Notes under the pieces: generated by a model
The model's input: the letters and a program-made list of their open reading frames with translations, nothing else
What the model was told of the DNA's origin: nothing
The model's database searches: none
In this document: positions 18,901-28,561 of the stretch, in pieces
Position numbering within the stretch: position 1 is the first letter of the stretch
Layout: every line of letters starts with the position of its first letter
Assembly (NCBI RefSeq): GCF_003335675.1
Contig: NZ_QPHL01000017.1
Location: forward strand, 496,001-560,000
Direction: 5' to 3'
Source: Winogradskyella sp. KYW1333
Lineage (GTDB): Bacteria; Bacteroidota; Bacteroidia; Flavobacteriales; Flavobacteriaceae
Length of the DNA stretch: 64,000 nt
Made by a program: the position numbers and the translations under genes

Positions 18901-19686
18901 GTTGACAATGATAATATTGATTTTGATTTTAACCGAGTCAAAATCCGCACAATCAGTGCAACTCCTTCATTGATTTGGAGAGGGCAATATGGATCGACCT
19001 TTGAAGCAGGAATTGCATATGAGTCAAATGAGATTGAACGAACTCCTGGGCGCTATTTAGAAACTGAGTTCCCTGCTAACGATGAATTATTTGATCAGCA
19101 AGCATTTTTTGGTGCACAGGCAAAATATACTTATGATGTAAAGGATGACAAGACATTTCCAACATTAGGAATGATGTTTAGTGTTGAAGCTGGTTATAGA
19201 AATAATACAAATACAACAAAAGGTTTTGGTTATGTGATCCCTGAATTAGCATTTGATTACAAACTAGTACCTGAAGGTCAAGTTGTGCTGGCAACTAAAC
19301 TAAGAAGCCATATTAACCTTGGAGACGATTTTGAATTTTATCAGGCTGCTGTATTGGGAGATCAAACGGGATTAAGAGGTTATAGAAGAGAGAGATTCTC
19401 AGGTAAAAGTGCTTTCGTACAAAGTACTGACTTGCGTTTCAATTTAAGACGTAAGTCATCTAATTTCTTACCATTTAACGTAGGTTTTTTTGGAGGGTTT
19501 GATTATGGTAGAGTGTGGATAGATGATAGTAGGGTAGCTGATCCTAGTTTTAATGAAGATCAATGGAATACATCAATTGGAGGTGGCATATTTGTAACTG
19601 CTTATAGTATGATAAATGCTAATTTGTCTGCTTTCAACAGCGATGATGGTTTACGGATTGCATTTAAATTAGGGTTTGGGTTTTAA
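15997..19686 (+). CDS. Outer-membrane protein: metallophosphatase + kinase-like segment + Omp85-like barrel
   Basis: Starts with a lipoprotein-type signal peptide (LIVNAC, Cys20). Residues about 43-330 are a calcineurin-like metallophosphatase with all metal motifs: GDAG (Asp50), GDNIYPNG (83-90), GNHDWY (124-129), an AIHHPMF segment and GHEH (291-294). Residues about 430-700 contain LIGDWDRHQDQW (Asp598, Arg599, His600) and, 22 residues on, PRDRDQAF (Asp623/625). An upstream strand AQYVMRALEK (449-458) precedes them. The order resembles the catalytic and metal-binding loops of HipA/FAM20-type atypical kinases. From about residue 880 to the C-terminal Phe, alternating strands look like a BamA/surface-antigen beta barrel. 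Large metallophosphatase-barrel proteins occur in Bacteroidetes; the kinase-like reading is my inference. It probably acts at the outer membrane on phosphorylated substrates that are unknown. Confidence 0.8.
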   Translation: MNFLRKTVLLLIISLIVNACATHKLQVEKNTIVDFPEDKMIRHSFYLLGDAGNSKMNQVDSAIINFGAALSEASSNSTAIFLGDNIYPNGLTNKKDKKKLAEHRLKVQTDIAKNFKGRTVFIPGNHDWYSGIKGLKRQEKFVEDELGKNTFLPENGCPIEKVNITDDIVLIIVDSHWYVADWDNYPTINDECDIKTRVDFLDELRSEIKKARGKTTIIAIHHPMFTYGPHGGQYSFASHMKPLPVFGTIKNIARKTGGVINVDLQNKMYNELKNRVVSLAQDNDKVVFVSGHEHNLQYIIEGGIPQIVSGSGSKTSATRLIGNGKFSYGVNGYARLDVFTDGSSFVRFYETDINVPVYKTSVYDSIKYDISNYPSKFPETVTSSIYKIEDAEKSGFYKFLWGERFRKQFTTPVKAPAVNLDTLFGGLKPVRKGGGNQSKSLRLEDKNGAQYVMRALEKQAAQYLQALVFKDKYIGDKLDEDFTTKLVMDVFTGSHPYAPFVVGDLSDAVGIYHTNPVLYYVPKQNALGKYNGDFGNELYMIEEHTSEGHDDIASFGYQNKLLSTVDMLDKIRKDEDFVVDEASYIKARLFDMLIGDWDRHQDQWRWIEFKEDEKKIFRPMPRDRDQAFSKMSDGFLLGLAVRLLPSAGLLRKYDEVLVDEKEINVEPYPLDMALIEVSDKPIWDAQVKYIQENITDEIIEEAFLNIPEEVRDEDVEEIKRLLKARRGNLQDISDRYYKLINKFAVVKGTNKDDWFDIERLPNGKTKVSVFRIKGGEKADVVLERTYTNEDTKEIWVYALDDDDVFNVYGEGDQLIKVRLVGGQNNDTYDIKNGKRLKYYEHKTKKNTYLTNKGNRKLTDDYETNVYNYKKLKNGTNKILPTIGANPDDGFSLGVTNELTNYNFERNPFSSQHTIAASYFFATQGLVLNYKGELANVFGTTNLVFNVHYNSPNFAVNYFGYGNSTANPEVDNDNIDFDFNRVKIRTISATPSLIWRGQYGSTFEAGIAYESNEIERTPGRYLETEFPANDELFDQQAFFGAQAKYTYDVKDDKTFPTLGMMFSVEAGYRNNTNTTKGFGYVIPELAFDYKLVPEGQVVLATKLRSHINLGDDFEFYQAAVLGDQTGLRGYRRERFSGKSAFVQSTDLRFNLRRKSSNFLPFNVGFFGGFDYGRVWIDDSRVADPSFNEDQWNTSIGGGIFVTAYSMINANLSAFNSDDGLRIAFKLGFGF

Positions 19687-19725
19687 TTTAAAATTTATAC
19701 CAATCAGGTCAGTAAGCCCTAAAAA

Positions 19726-22700
19726 TTATTTCAATAGTACTTTCTTCGTTTTGTGTGCGTAACTATTTTCAATAATTAGTAGATAAATACCTCCGGTTAA
19801 TCCATTTACATTTATCTTTTGATTTAATAGGCCTAATTCTAAATTATGTGTTTGAACTAATCTACCTTGTAAATCATAAAGTTTAGCAATTGACCGGTGT
19901 TCCAATTTCCCACTTATATTTATTGTATTATTGATATAATCTGTAAAAATATTTAATGAATCAAATGATGGGTATTCACTTGAGAGTGAATTATCAAAAA
20001 ATCTTAAATATAGCCGCCCGTAAGCACTTAAGTCATCTGAAGGAGTTAAAATAAAATCACTATCATTCAATAATATACTTGATTGTGTGAGATGATCTTC
20101 CATATAAATAGAAATATTTTCTGGTAAGGTGTTTTCATCAAGACTAATAATCATTTCTTCACCTAAAGATGCATTAACGCCAATAGGAATTACGACATCA
20201 GAATAATCAAATTCGTTTAAAGACTGAATGGCAAATGGTAATCCTGAATTACTATTTACTAGAAATGAATAAATTGCAAAATTTGGAACTATTCCACCCC
20301 AAAGTTCAGCGTCATACCCTTTGTCAAGTCCTCTATTTGCATTTGGATTAAAGTAAAAGTCTGTATAGTATGAGTTTTCATTTTGATCAATTTTTAATTT
20401 TAAATGATTGAAAGTTGAACTTGAATTATTTCTTCCAACTATGAAGTCATTAGAATTACCAATCGCTCGCATACTTGGATTAAAACTGATTTGTCCTCCT
20501 CCCACATTAGCAGAGACAAAAAAGCCTTGCCCAGGAGCAATTAACGTTCCTGGATTTGAATCAGAAAATGCCTGGTTCCAAATGGTCCAACCATCACTGG
20601 CATCGCCATCATAACCGTAAACCGCAGCGCCTGAATTATTTAATTGACCAGTATTAGTACTCAAAAATTCACTTAAAGAGATATAGGACGGATATGGGTT
20701 ACCTATGAGATTCCATTCCTCATATGCTGGTCCACTATTATAAATTGGAACATTAACCGAGGCTAAATTCACTATACCATTGAATAAAAAAGTTCCGGTG
20801 TCAGAAGATGCTGCTCTGTATCCTAACCCTGGATCCAAGGTTGCTGATTCAGTATTTGAAAAAATTTGGTAACTTCCTGTTGATTTGTTAAAAGGTCCAA
20901 ATAAATAAAGGCTATTATCTGTATTGCTGAAGATATTTGGGTTGTCAATAATGAATTCACTAAATGTTTGTCCTGTTAAAGGAGCTGATATTAAATCATT
21001 AGATCCAATACCACCTTGGGAAGAACTATTACTATTGACATGTCTTTTGTAGATTATATTCCCGTCGATTGAGCCATGAGGAATTAAACTAGAAAACATT
21101 GACTCTGTGGAACGAAGTTCAATATAACCATTTCCATTTATGTGAATATTATCATGAGAAATAACTGAATAACCAGCTTCTATGATTAAAGAAGCATTGT
21201 TTTCTATATTTATAAAATTTAATTCAATATCAGATGATACCGTATATTGACCACTCAATATAAGCGCATTTTCTGTAGATGTAGAATCATCAGGTGCATA
21301 GGGGCTCCAAGAAGAACCATCGTAAATTATATCATAAGTGGGTACAGTTAAATTTATTACCAAAGTCTCTGAATTATTATAGGTTATGGTTAAGACTGCA
21401 CTTTTACCATAACTATTACCTGTGTAATTAATTATTATATCATGAGACGAATTATACTTTATTAGTTTAAAAGGAATATTACCTGAATAAATGCTGAATT
21501 CACTTGCATCACTACCGGACAGCACAACATCTTTTAAGATATTTCCAATATTTCCGTTGATGTTAGACAATGTTATAATTTTTGACTCTCCAATTCCAAA
21601 AATCACATTTTCTGTGCTTGTAAGTTCACTATTAATACTAGGCGAACCAACAGGATTGTCTTGTCCATAGAATTCCATATTTTTTTGGTTTCCTCCTCCC
21701 TGATTTGGAGATCCTCCTGCAACAAAAATTCCATTACCAGATACAATTCCTTGTGTACCATGCCTCTTATGATTTAAAGGGTCACCGTTAATCCATGATT
21801 CAGTTAAAGGGTCATATATTTCTGTTATATTTAATGCCTCGGAATTCCCAGGAACTTCACCACCGGATATGATTAGTCTATTCTCAAAGTTTGCAACAAT
21901 GCCAGCAGCCCTAGGAGTGGGGATATTTTGAGAAGGAGGTAATGTACTCCAAGTCTGGGTAGTAAAATCATAGACATCAACTTCCGATAATACAGGACCA
22001 AACACACCACCATCACCCCCTGATAGTCTACCAGAGGCAGCGTAAAGCTTACTGTTAATCACTGCTATGTGAAAATGATCACGTGGTCTGGGAGCATCAG
22101 CTAGTTGGGACCATATTCCAGTGTTTGGATCATATTCATCAAACCAATTAACATATCCACCAGAGTGTCCATTTGTGTTCCCAGCTAAAATGTAGAATTT
22201 ATCGTTATATACTGCCAAACCTGTTGATCCACGTTTTCTTCCCGAAGGAATTTCAGGACCTTGAATCCATTCTTGAGTTGCGGGGTTAAATGACCAAATA
22301 AAATCTGCTGGTGTTTCATTTGGATAGTTATTGGTCTTAAATGCACCAATTACCCAGATTAATCCTTGGTATTCAATGGCTTGGAAATGGTTAAACTCAA
22401 AGGGTGCTGAATTTACAAGTGAATTCCATGAATTATTTGCGTAATCATAAATATCTAATGTACGTGCACTTTCCCTTCCACCAAACATGAAGAACTTATC
22501 ACCAGCTTGAACAAATGAGCATTCATGCCGAGCAGTGTAATTTTCATTTTCATCCTTATCGCTCCAAACATTGCCAATAACCGTCCAAGTGAACTGCAGA
22601 TTAGTATCCTCTGAATAAGGTTTAGTAGCTATTACATTTACAAAATGTGTACCATCATTGTTTGGGCCTCCATTAAGTGCTGATACATCTACTGTTCCAA

Positions 22701-25700
22701 TAATTTGTCCATTCGTTGGCTCAATACTTAGGCCTAAAGGTTGACCACTAATGGTATAAGTTACATTCCCATCTGGATCACCACCACTTGCAGATATGGT
22801 TAAGTTAATGGATTCACCAACTTCATTAGACTGATCTGAAATAGGATCTATCTCCAATATCGGAAACTGATCTTCTATAGAAATCCATCTTGTTGAGCTT
22901 ACAGGTTCACTAATACCATCTAATCCTCCATTAACTACGATTAAACGGTCTCCAAATACTTTTGCACCTGGTGCTAATAAATTTTCTGGGAGTTCACACA
23001 ATTCTGACCATATATCGGTTATTGGGTCATATTCAGTAATAGTATTATAGAAAAAACTTTCACCATTACGACCACCAACAATAATTATTTTCCCGTTATG
23101 TACAATAGTACCAGGTTCAAAATGTGATCTTTTTGCAGGAAGGTCAGCAAGGCGCGTCCAACTATCTGTTGTAGGATTGTAAACATCTAAAAACTTTTGA
23201 TCATCGACACTAACATCATGCCCAAACTGTCCACCAATCGCATATACAAGACTATTGAAACTGGCACCACCGAGGTGATTTCTTGGATCTGGAAGTTGAG
23301 CTGCTGCAATCCAACCCAATCCTGGATTATTTGTGTCAAAAATATAATGTTCTCCTACATCAGTTTGTCTATCAGGCATCAATCCACCGAAAAAATGAAC
23401 TTTTCCATTATTGAAAGCACTCGCCCCAGATGCTCTAGGTGCTGGTAGATCTGGGCCATAGCTCCAGCTATCGGAGACAGTATTATAGATTTGGACCTTA
23501 TCGGTAGCAACGCCTGGGTGACTGCCAATAAAACCACCAATAATCCAGATGTCAGTGCCTACTTTAGCAATCCCAGCATGGGTTAAGGGTTCAGGCATTG
23601 GTGCACCATAACTCCATGTGTTTGAAATAGAATCGTAAATTTCAGTTGCTCCAGTAATTTGTAAACCACCTAAAAAACCTGCAAAAACATACAATTTGTC
23701 ACCAATCTTAGCACTTTGTGCTTCAATTTTCTCTAAATCAGAGTCTGCAAGAGGATTCCATTGACAAATATCAGGTGAGGTTACATTTATGTTTAGACTC
23801 TCTGTATCTGTGTTACCTTCTTCATCGGTAACTGTTAAGGTAACTTGGTAGCTTCCTGGTTGATTAAACGTATAATTAGGGTCTGCAATATTTGAACTAT
23901 CACCATTTCCAAAATCCCAATTATAGCTTACAATACTATTATTGTCATCTGTTGATGCAGTTCCAGTAAAATCGACGTTGAGAGGAGTCTCACCAGTTAA
24001 CACGCTGGCGGAAGCCACTGCGTTTGGTGGTTGATTTCCAGTTAGGGAAACTTGAATAACTTCAATGGCATTGATTAGAGGATTCTCTACTTCATGACCA
24101 AAAGAAATATTTAGTATGCCATCATCTACTGATGCTGGGTAAGACAGCATCCCAGCAACTTGATGACCAAAGCGAGTTATTAAATCAATATTATCTTGAA
24201 CTAAATTACCTTCAATAAAAATATCATAAATTCTATTCCCGGTCTGATTTGTGCCTTCAAAACTGTTACCCGAATATAAATTAACTGTATAATTTCCATT
24301 TGTAACAGGTATACTGAACTCCATTTCTGGGGCCGATGAAGAATCATATCTTTCACTATTGAATAATCCATTAAAGGTTACCTCATCAATATAATCTGGA
24401 ATAGAATTATCCCTATTTGAATATTGGAAACTCGAAGCAAAAATTTTGCCAGTGTTTACCGAATATGAGCCACTATTGTAAGCCCCTTCGGAAGGATTTG
24501 ACTCCCAATCTGGACCAGCATCAGTACTGTTAATTATTGTTGGGCTACCAGCACTTATTCTTACCACAGGTACTTCAATAGTTATTTCAGATGTTAAAGA
24601 AACAGATAAGGGACTATTGGAACCATTATGTATAATCTCTAATGTTGCGGTTTTAGTGCCTCCATTATTATCTGGAGTGAACGCTATTGGAATTAATGCG
24701 TCAGCCTGCGGGCCAATTTGTATGGGTAAACTTAAATTACTATTAAATAGATCGGCGTTTGTACCAACAAAATTGAGTTGCGTAATCTCAATGGCTCCAT
24801 TATTTGGATTTCCAAGATTCTTTAAGGAAAGATTTAATTCATTTATGCTACCTCCGGTATTTGATTGCCCAAAATCTAACATATTTGGCAATGGTTCTAA
24901 GGAATTTACAGAATCTTCAACAACATTTATGAAATCCCAAGTAGCTATATATTCACTTTCTGAACTACCAGATGTACTAATAATTCCTACTGCCACACCA
25001 ACACTATCATTTGGATCTAAAAAGCTTGCAGGTAATGTTATTGTTGAACCCAAAGAAGATATTGTTATACCATTATTTAGAGAGTAATAAACTTGAGCTG
25101 AATTAGTACTGGGATTCACGGAAATGTACAAATTTACACCAGTGGCTTGAAGTAGATTTGCAACATCATAGGTTGCAGAAGTACTAACTCCATTTTCTTC
25201 TAAGACAACTTTAAAACCATAAGTAGAGTCACCACTAACAGTTCCGTCCATTATAGCAACTTGGAGGTAATTGTCTTGATCTCCATTACCGATATAAATT
25301 CCATAAGATTGACCTGCCAAGGGAGCACTACCATTAAATGGAGTTTCTATTTTTGAATAAACAGTAAATGGATTTGAATTGGTATCTAAATTAACTCCAA
25401 ATTGAAATGCATTTTCTTGGTTATTAGTTTCATTCAATGAGGTGCCCGAAGAGACTTCATCTACTGTTGCTTTTCCTCCTGCACCTCCAAAAGACAAATT
25501 ATCAGAATTAAATTGATTAAGATAATCTGTAGCTCCAGATGGGTTTAATTGTAAACCAGTAAATCCTAAACCAAAAAAGCCTGTTCCAGGATCATTATTC
25601 CAAAACGGATAGTTAAGGGGTAGATTAGTACCAAGACCATTTTGAGCATCAATGGGGAAAGCATCATTAACATCTAAAATTCCATCATTGTCATCATCAG

Positions 25701-27585
25701 GATCAGTCAAGTCAGAAATAAAATCTGCATCATTGTCATCTGGTTGACTGCCGGCTGAGCAATGATTTGTTCCATTACTAATTTCGTCATCATTTATATA
25801 ACCATCATTATCGTAGTCCTCAGAACCAACATAATTTATATCATTGGGTTGAGGGCATTCACCAAAATCGACAGGTTCAAAAACAGTTACATCATTAGCT
25901 CCATAAGTTACTACCCAAATCGTTCCTGCATAAGTATGTGAATCACCTAAAGCTATTAAATCTAGTGGGATGCTACCGAAACCATTTAGAAATCCATTGT
26001 CTTTTGATAACAAGGTTGTCCCATCTGTATTAAATACATATCTGTTTATATTACCATTAAATGAAGCTGAAAGTATATCACCTTGCATTGCGCCATCAAA
26101 ATTTGTGGCGGTATATTCACAAATTCCATTTGTAGACGAATTTACAATATCAAGAATGTTTACATCTACACTATTCAGTGACCTGTCATAATTACCTTGT
26201 CTTGGATCATTTGGAAAATCAACCATTGTAAATCCAGTAGGATTAAAGTAGCCAGTTACACCAGAAATTAAACTTGACCAGTCATAAGCGCCATTCTCCA
26301 CCCAACTTGAACCATTATATTGATATTTATACACTCCCGCTTTATCAGGAAATGCTCTTATTGGCACCGGGTGACCACCATAGTATGTGTTATTAGCATC
26401 GTTGATAGTACCAACATAATGTAAGGCATCACCCTGTGTAGTCCCATTTTCTATATTGAATTGATTCGTTACATAATCTCCAGAACCTGAATTATATGTG
26501 GTTGAATTCTGGGTACCCTTAAGAGTATCATTATTATCATATATCAATGGAGCTCCACCCCAACCTGCATTAGGTCCATTATCATAAGTAAAAATTCGAC
26601 CATCTTCCGTTATAACTACATCATACGCGTTTCTGTAACCTGGCGAAAAAATTTGAACTGGGCCACCATTTTCTGAAAATGTTTGATTAAGTCCGTTATT
26701 GCCTCCAAAAGGATCGCCTAAATCTATGGTGGCATTATACATTGGGTGTGAGGAATCATATGGAAAACTTGGGTGTGTATTATCAATATCCTGACGCTCT
26801 GGATCGTTAAGTGAAGGTAAATCATATATGTAAGCGGTGTTGGCAGTTCTAGGATCTAAGTAAGGCCCACCATTATTAGACTCCATTTGTTCTAGTTGCG
26901 TAAGGTTAACAATAAGTAGAGCACCACTTAAATAAAATTCAGTAGAACCAGCAAAATTATTACTAGGCGCCCCTTCATTAGTATTTCCACCTACTTGTAT
27001 TAATAGATATGTGTTTCCGCCACTTGTAAACAAATCTAAACCGTTCGTGGAATGATTCTCTTCACACCTAGGAAGTCCACGCACCAAATCAACTTTTTCC
27101 CAAGCGTTTCCATTCCAGCTAAGTCTTGATAAAACTCCTGAATTTGTATCTAAATTTACATCATTTCCAGCACTGCCTCCACCACCTATGCGCGAATCCG
27201 AAGATGTGATATATAAAATTGGATTAGAAGCTGTACCTGCTGTTAGTATTCCAGTAATCTGTCTTGCTTGAGTTGAATTATTGGTCCCATCATCGTTATG
27301 ATTTGGAGTATTATTTTTTATTAATGTTATTTGATTTGTATTAGTAATTGAATATGTGCCATTTCCAGCCGAAGCACTATCTCTTTCAACATCATACTCC
27401 CATATTGTTCCATTTTGTTGGGACACATACAATTTTCCATTTGGACCAAAATCCAAAGATGTAGGGTTATTTATGTTGGTTCCAACTAAACCTGAAGAAC
27501 TAAAGCTTATTGACTGGGAGTTGATAATTTTATGGCTGAAAAGTAAAAGCAGACATAAAAATGTGAATCTAATTTTTAGGAACAT
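19726..27585 (-). CDS. Giant secreted multidomain protein (propeller, malectin, PKD, Kelch) with T9SS sorting domain
   Basis: A 2619-residue exported protein. After a signal peptide (LCLLLLFS) come, in order: a sugar-dehydrogenase-like beta-propeller (about 25-580, starting SLDFGPNGKLYVSQ); Asp-rich thrombospondin type 3-like calcium repeats (590-650, DYDNDG...DDDNDGILDVND); a lectin-like jelly roll (660-890); an ASH/choice-of-anchor segment (900-1000, MLDFGQSNTGG); a malectin-like domain (1006-1181); a PKD domain (1183-1266, YNWDFGNGDSS); a Kelch propeller (1271-1565); a cadherin/Ig-like domain (1571-1671); a second Kelch propeller (1673-1978); another ASH-like domain; and a C-terminal sorting domain (about 2540-2619, KLYDLQGRLVQ...GGIYLLIIEN...KTKKVLLK). 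The last signature marks export by type IX secretion and attachment to the cell surface. Carbohydrate binding or adhesion is likely, but no catalytic site could be assigned. Confidence 0.85.
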   Translation of the reverse strand: MFLKIRFTFLCLLLLFSHKIINSQSISFSSSGLVGTNINNPTSLDFGPNGKLYVSQQNGTIWEYDVERDSASAGNGTYSITNTNQITLIKNNTPNHNDDGTNNSTQARQITGILTAGTASNPILYITSSDSRIGGGGSAGNDVNLDTNSGVLSRLSWNGNAWEKVDLVRGLPRCEENHSTNGLDLFTSGGNTYLLIQVGGNTNEGAPSNNFAGSTEFYLSGALLIVNLTQLEQMESNNGGPYLDPRTANTAYIYDLPSLNDPERQDIDNTHPSFPYDSSHPMYNATIDLGDPFGGNNGLNQTFSENGGPVQIFSPGYRNAYDVVITEDGRIFTYDNGPNAGWGGAPLIYDNNDTLKGTQNSTTYNSGSGDYVTNQFNIENGTTQGDALHYVGTINDANNTYYGGHPVPIRAFPDKAGVYKYQYNGSSWVENGAYDWSSLISGVTGYFNPTGFTMVDFPNDPRQGNYDRSLNSVDVNILDIVNSSTNGICEYTATNFDGAMQGDILSASFNGNINRYVFNTDGTTLLSKDNGFLNGFGSIPLDLIALGDSHTYAGTIWVVTYGANDVTVFEPVDFGECPQPNDINYVGSEDYDNDGYINDDEISNGTNHCSAGSQPDDNDADFISDLTDPDDDNDGILDVNDAFPIDAQNGLGTNLPLNYPFWNNDPGTGFFGLGFTGLQLNPSGATDYLNQFNSDNLSFGGAGGKATVDEVSSGTSLNETNNQENAFQFGVNLDTNSNPFTVYSKIETPFNGSAPLAGQSYGIYIGNGDQDNYLQVAIMDGTVSGDSTYGFKVVLEENGVSTSATYDVANLLQATGVNLYISVNPSTNSAQVYYSLNNGITISSLGSTITLPASFLDPNDSVGVAVGIISTSGSSESEYIATWDFINVVEDSVNSLEPLPNMLDFGQSNTGGSINELNLSLKNLGNPNNGAIEITQLNFVGTNADLFNSNLSLPIQIGPQADALIPIAFTPDNNGGTKTATLEIIHNGSNSPLSVSLTSEITIEVPVVRISAGSPTIINSTDAGPDWESNPSEGAYNSGSYSVNTGKIFASSFQYSNRDNSIPDYIDEVTFNGLFNSERYDSSSAPEMEFSIPVTNGNYTVNLYSGNSFEGTNQTGNRIYDIFIEGNLVQDNIDLITRFGHQVAGMLSYPASVDDGILNISFGHEVENPLINAIEVIQVSLTGNQPPNAVASASVLTGETPLNVDFTGTASTDDNNSIVSYNWDFGNGDSSNIADPNYTFNQPGSYQVTLTVTDEEGNTDTESLNINVTSPDICQWNPLADSDLEKIEAQSAKIGDKLYVFAGFLGGLQITGATEIYDSISNTWSYGAPMPEPLTHAGIAKVGTDIWIIGGFIGSHPGVATDKVQIYNTVSDSWSYGPDLPAPRASGASAFNNGKVHFFGGLMPDRQTDVGEHYIFDTNNPGLGWIAAAQLPDPRNHLGGASFNSLVYAIGGQFGHDVSVDDQKFLDVYNPTTDSWTRLADLPAKRSHFEPGTIVHNGKIIIVGGRNGESFFYNTITEYDPITDIWSELCELPENLLAPGAKVFGDRLIVVNGGLDGISEPVSSTRWISIEDQFPILEIDPISDQSNEVGESINLTISASGGDPDGNVTYTISGQPLGLSIEPTNGQIIGTVDVSALNGGPNNDGTHFVNVIATKPYSEDTNLQFTWTVIGNVWSDKDENENYTARHECSFVQAGDKFFMFGGRESARTLDIYDYANNSWNSLVNSAPFEFNHFQAIEYQGLIWVIGAFKTNNYPNETPADFIWSFNPATQEWIQGPEIPSGRKRGSTGLAVYNDKFYILAGNTNGHSGGYVNWFDEYDPNTGIWSQLADAPRPRDHFHIAVINSKLYAASGRLSGGDGGVFGPVLSEVDVYDFTTQTWSTLPPSQNIPTPRAAGIVANFENRLIISGGEVPGNSEALNITEIYDPLTESWINGDPLNHKRHGTQGIVSGNGIFVAGGSPNQGGGNQKNMEFYGQDNPVGSPSINSELTSTENVIFGIGESKIITLSNINGNIGNILKDVVLSGSDASEFSIYSGNIPFKLIKYNSSHDIIINYTGNSYGKSAVLTITYNNSETLVINLTVPTYDIIYDGSSWSPYAPDDSTSTENALILSGQYTVSSDIELNFINIENNASLIIEAGYSVISHDNIHINGNGYIELRSTESMFSSLIPHGSIDGNIIYKRHVNSNSSSQGGIGSNDLISAPLTGQTFSEFIIDNPNIFSNTDNSLYLFGPFNKSTGSYQIFSNTESATLDPGLGYRAASSDTGTFLFNGIVNLASVNVPIYNSGPAYEEWNLIGNPYPSYISLSEFLSTNTGQLNNSGAAVYGYDGDASDGWTIWNQAFSDSNPGTLIAPGQGFFVSANVGGGQISFNPSMRAIGNSNDFIVGRNNSSSTFNHLKLKIDQNENSYYTDFYFNPNANRGLDKGYDAELWGGIVPNFAIYSFLVNSNSGLPFAIQSLNEFDYSDVVIPIGVNASLGEEMIISLDENTLPENISIYMEDHLTQSSILLNDSDFILTPSDDLSAYGRLYLRFFDNSLSSEYPSFDSLNIFTDYINNTINISGKLEHRSIAKLYDLQGRLVQTHNLELGLLNQKINVNGLTGGIYLLIIENSYAHKTKKVLLK

Positions 27586-27723
27586 AACGGATTGATAAAT
27601 AGCGGCATAAAATTCTATAAAGTTTTATAAATACCCAATATATTTATATAATATTTGATGTTTAACGAGATTTATCGATGAAGTACTTGGGTTATATTTT
27701 TTCGACTATTTATGTCAAAATGC

Positions 27724-28533
27724 TTAGTTCAAAATAAAGCTGTAAATATTACCTCCTTCAGTGCTATGGCGCTCGTCAGTTATTATTAAGATGGAGTCAT
27801 TTTTAAAGCAGATTCCTTCTTTTTGCGAATTATGCTTAAGGGGTAGTTTTTCTTTTTTACCTGAGAAAAAGTTGGTCTCATCATAATCAGTGAATTTCCA
27901 TAGCCGTTTATGGTTTAATAACACTACAGATTTGCCGTCAAAACTGATATCGGCTGAGGTCACCCTTGTGTCTTTACCTTCGAGTTCCAAAGAAGATATA
28001 TAAGTTGCTGTATGAGTACCAACAGCATTTGGTACGGTAAAAACACTAAAAATCTTATGCTCTTTGCTGAATAAATAAAAGATGTCTTTATGTATAAAAA
28101 ATGCCTCGAAATCTTTTGGCTTTGTGTCAGCTGGAAGAGTAAATTGGATTGTATGAGCTTTAGCGGTGCTATTCTCTAATTCCTTATTGTAGACTTTATA
28201 AATTTGAAAATAGGTACGTTTTTTATTATTGTTTCCAAAATCACCTATATAAATATTACCATATTCATCGGCTGTAATATCCTCCCAGTCAATATTTTTA
28301 GCCTCATTTAATGTTATATATTTAGATATTTCACCTGTTGTTTCTAAGCCATATAGTATATTCTCATTTCCAGAATCTTCTATAACCCAAATTAAATTTG
28401 AATTTGGAATTTTTTCAGATGCTGAAACTTCCTTGAGGCTATTTGGTAAATCCCCAAGTAATTCTAATTTCCCAAACGAAGTACAAGCAATTGTGATAAG
28501 TAGAATAAAAATTAGTCTTTTGGGTATTAACAT
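27724..28533 (-). CDS. Secreted beta-propeller-like protein of unknown function
   Basis: A 269-residue protein with an N-terminal signal peptide (LIFILLITIACTSFG). A Cys lies in the signal region, but the +2 context is not a convincing lipobox. The body has repeated short strands with the pattern NLIWVIEDSGNEN, EDITADEYGNIYIGDFGNN and ILIITDERHSTEGG. This resembles NHL/SdiA-regulated propeller proteins and suggests a soluble or surface-attached propeller. No enzyme motif is visible. The gene is divergent from the flavoprotein gene with only 28 bases between start codons, and no other gene is transcribed with it. I cannot assign a role. Confidence 0.7.
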   Translation of the reverse strand: MLIPKRLIFILLITIACTSFGKLELLGDLPNSLKEVSASEKIPNSNLIWVIEDSGNENILYGLETTGEISKYITLNEAKNIDWEDITADEYGNIYIGDFGNNNKKRTYFQIYKVYNKELENSTAKAHTIQFTLPADTKPKDFEAFFIHKDIFYLFSKEHKIFSVFTVPNAVGTHTATYISSLELEGKDTRVTSADISFDGKSVVLLNHKRLWKFTDYDETNFFSGKKEKLPLKHNSQKEGICFKNDSILIITDERHSTEGGNIYSFILN

Positions 28534-28561
28534 AGTAATTTTATAATTTCAATCTAAGACT

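Noticed and set aside
23197-25087. Plus-strand open frames within the giant secreted-protein gene
   Set aside because: They are antisense shadows of the 2619-residue frame, without recognisable domains and with unlikely composition.
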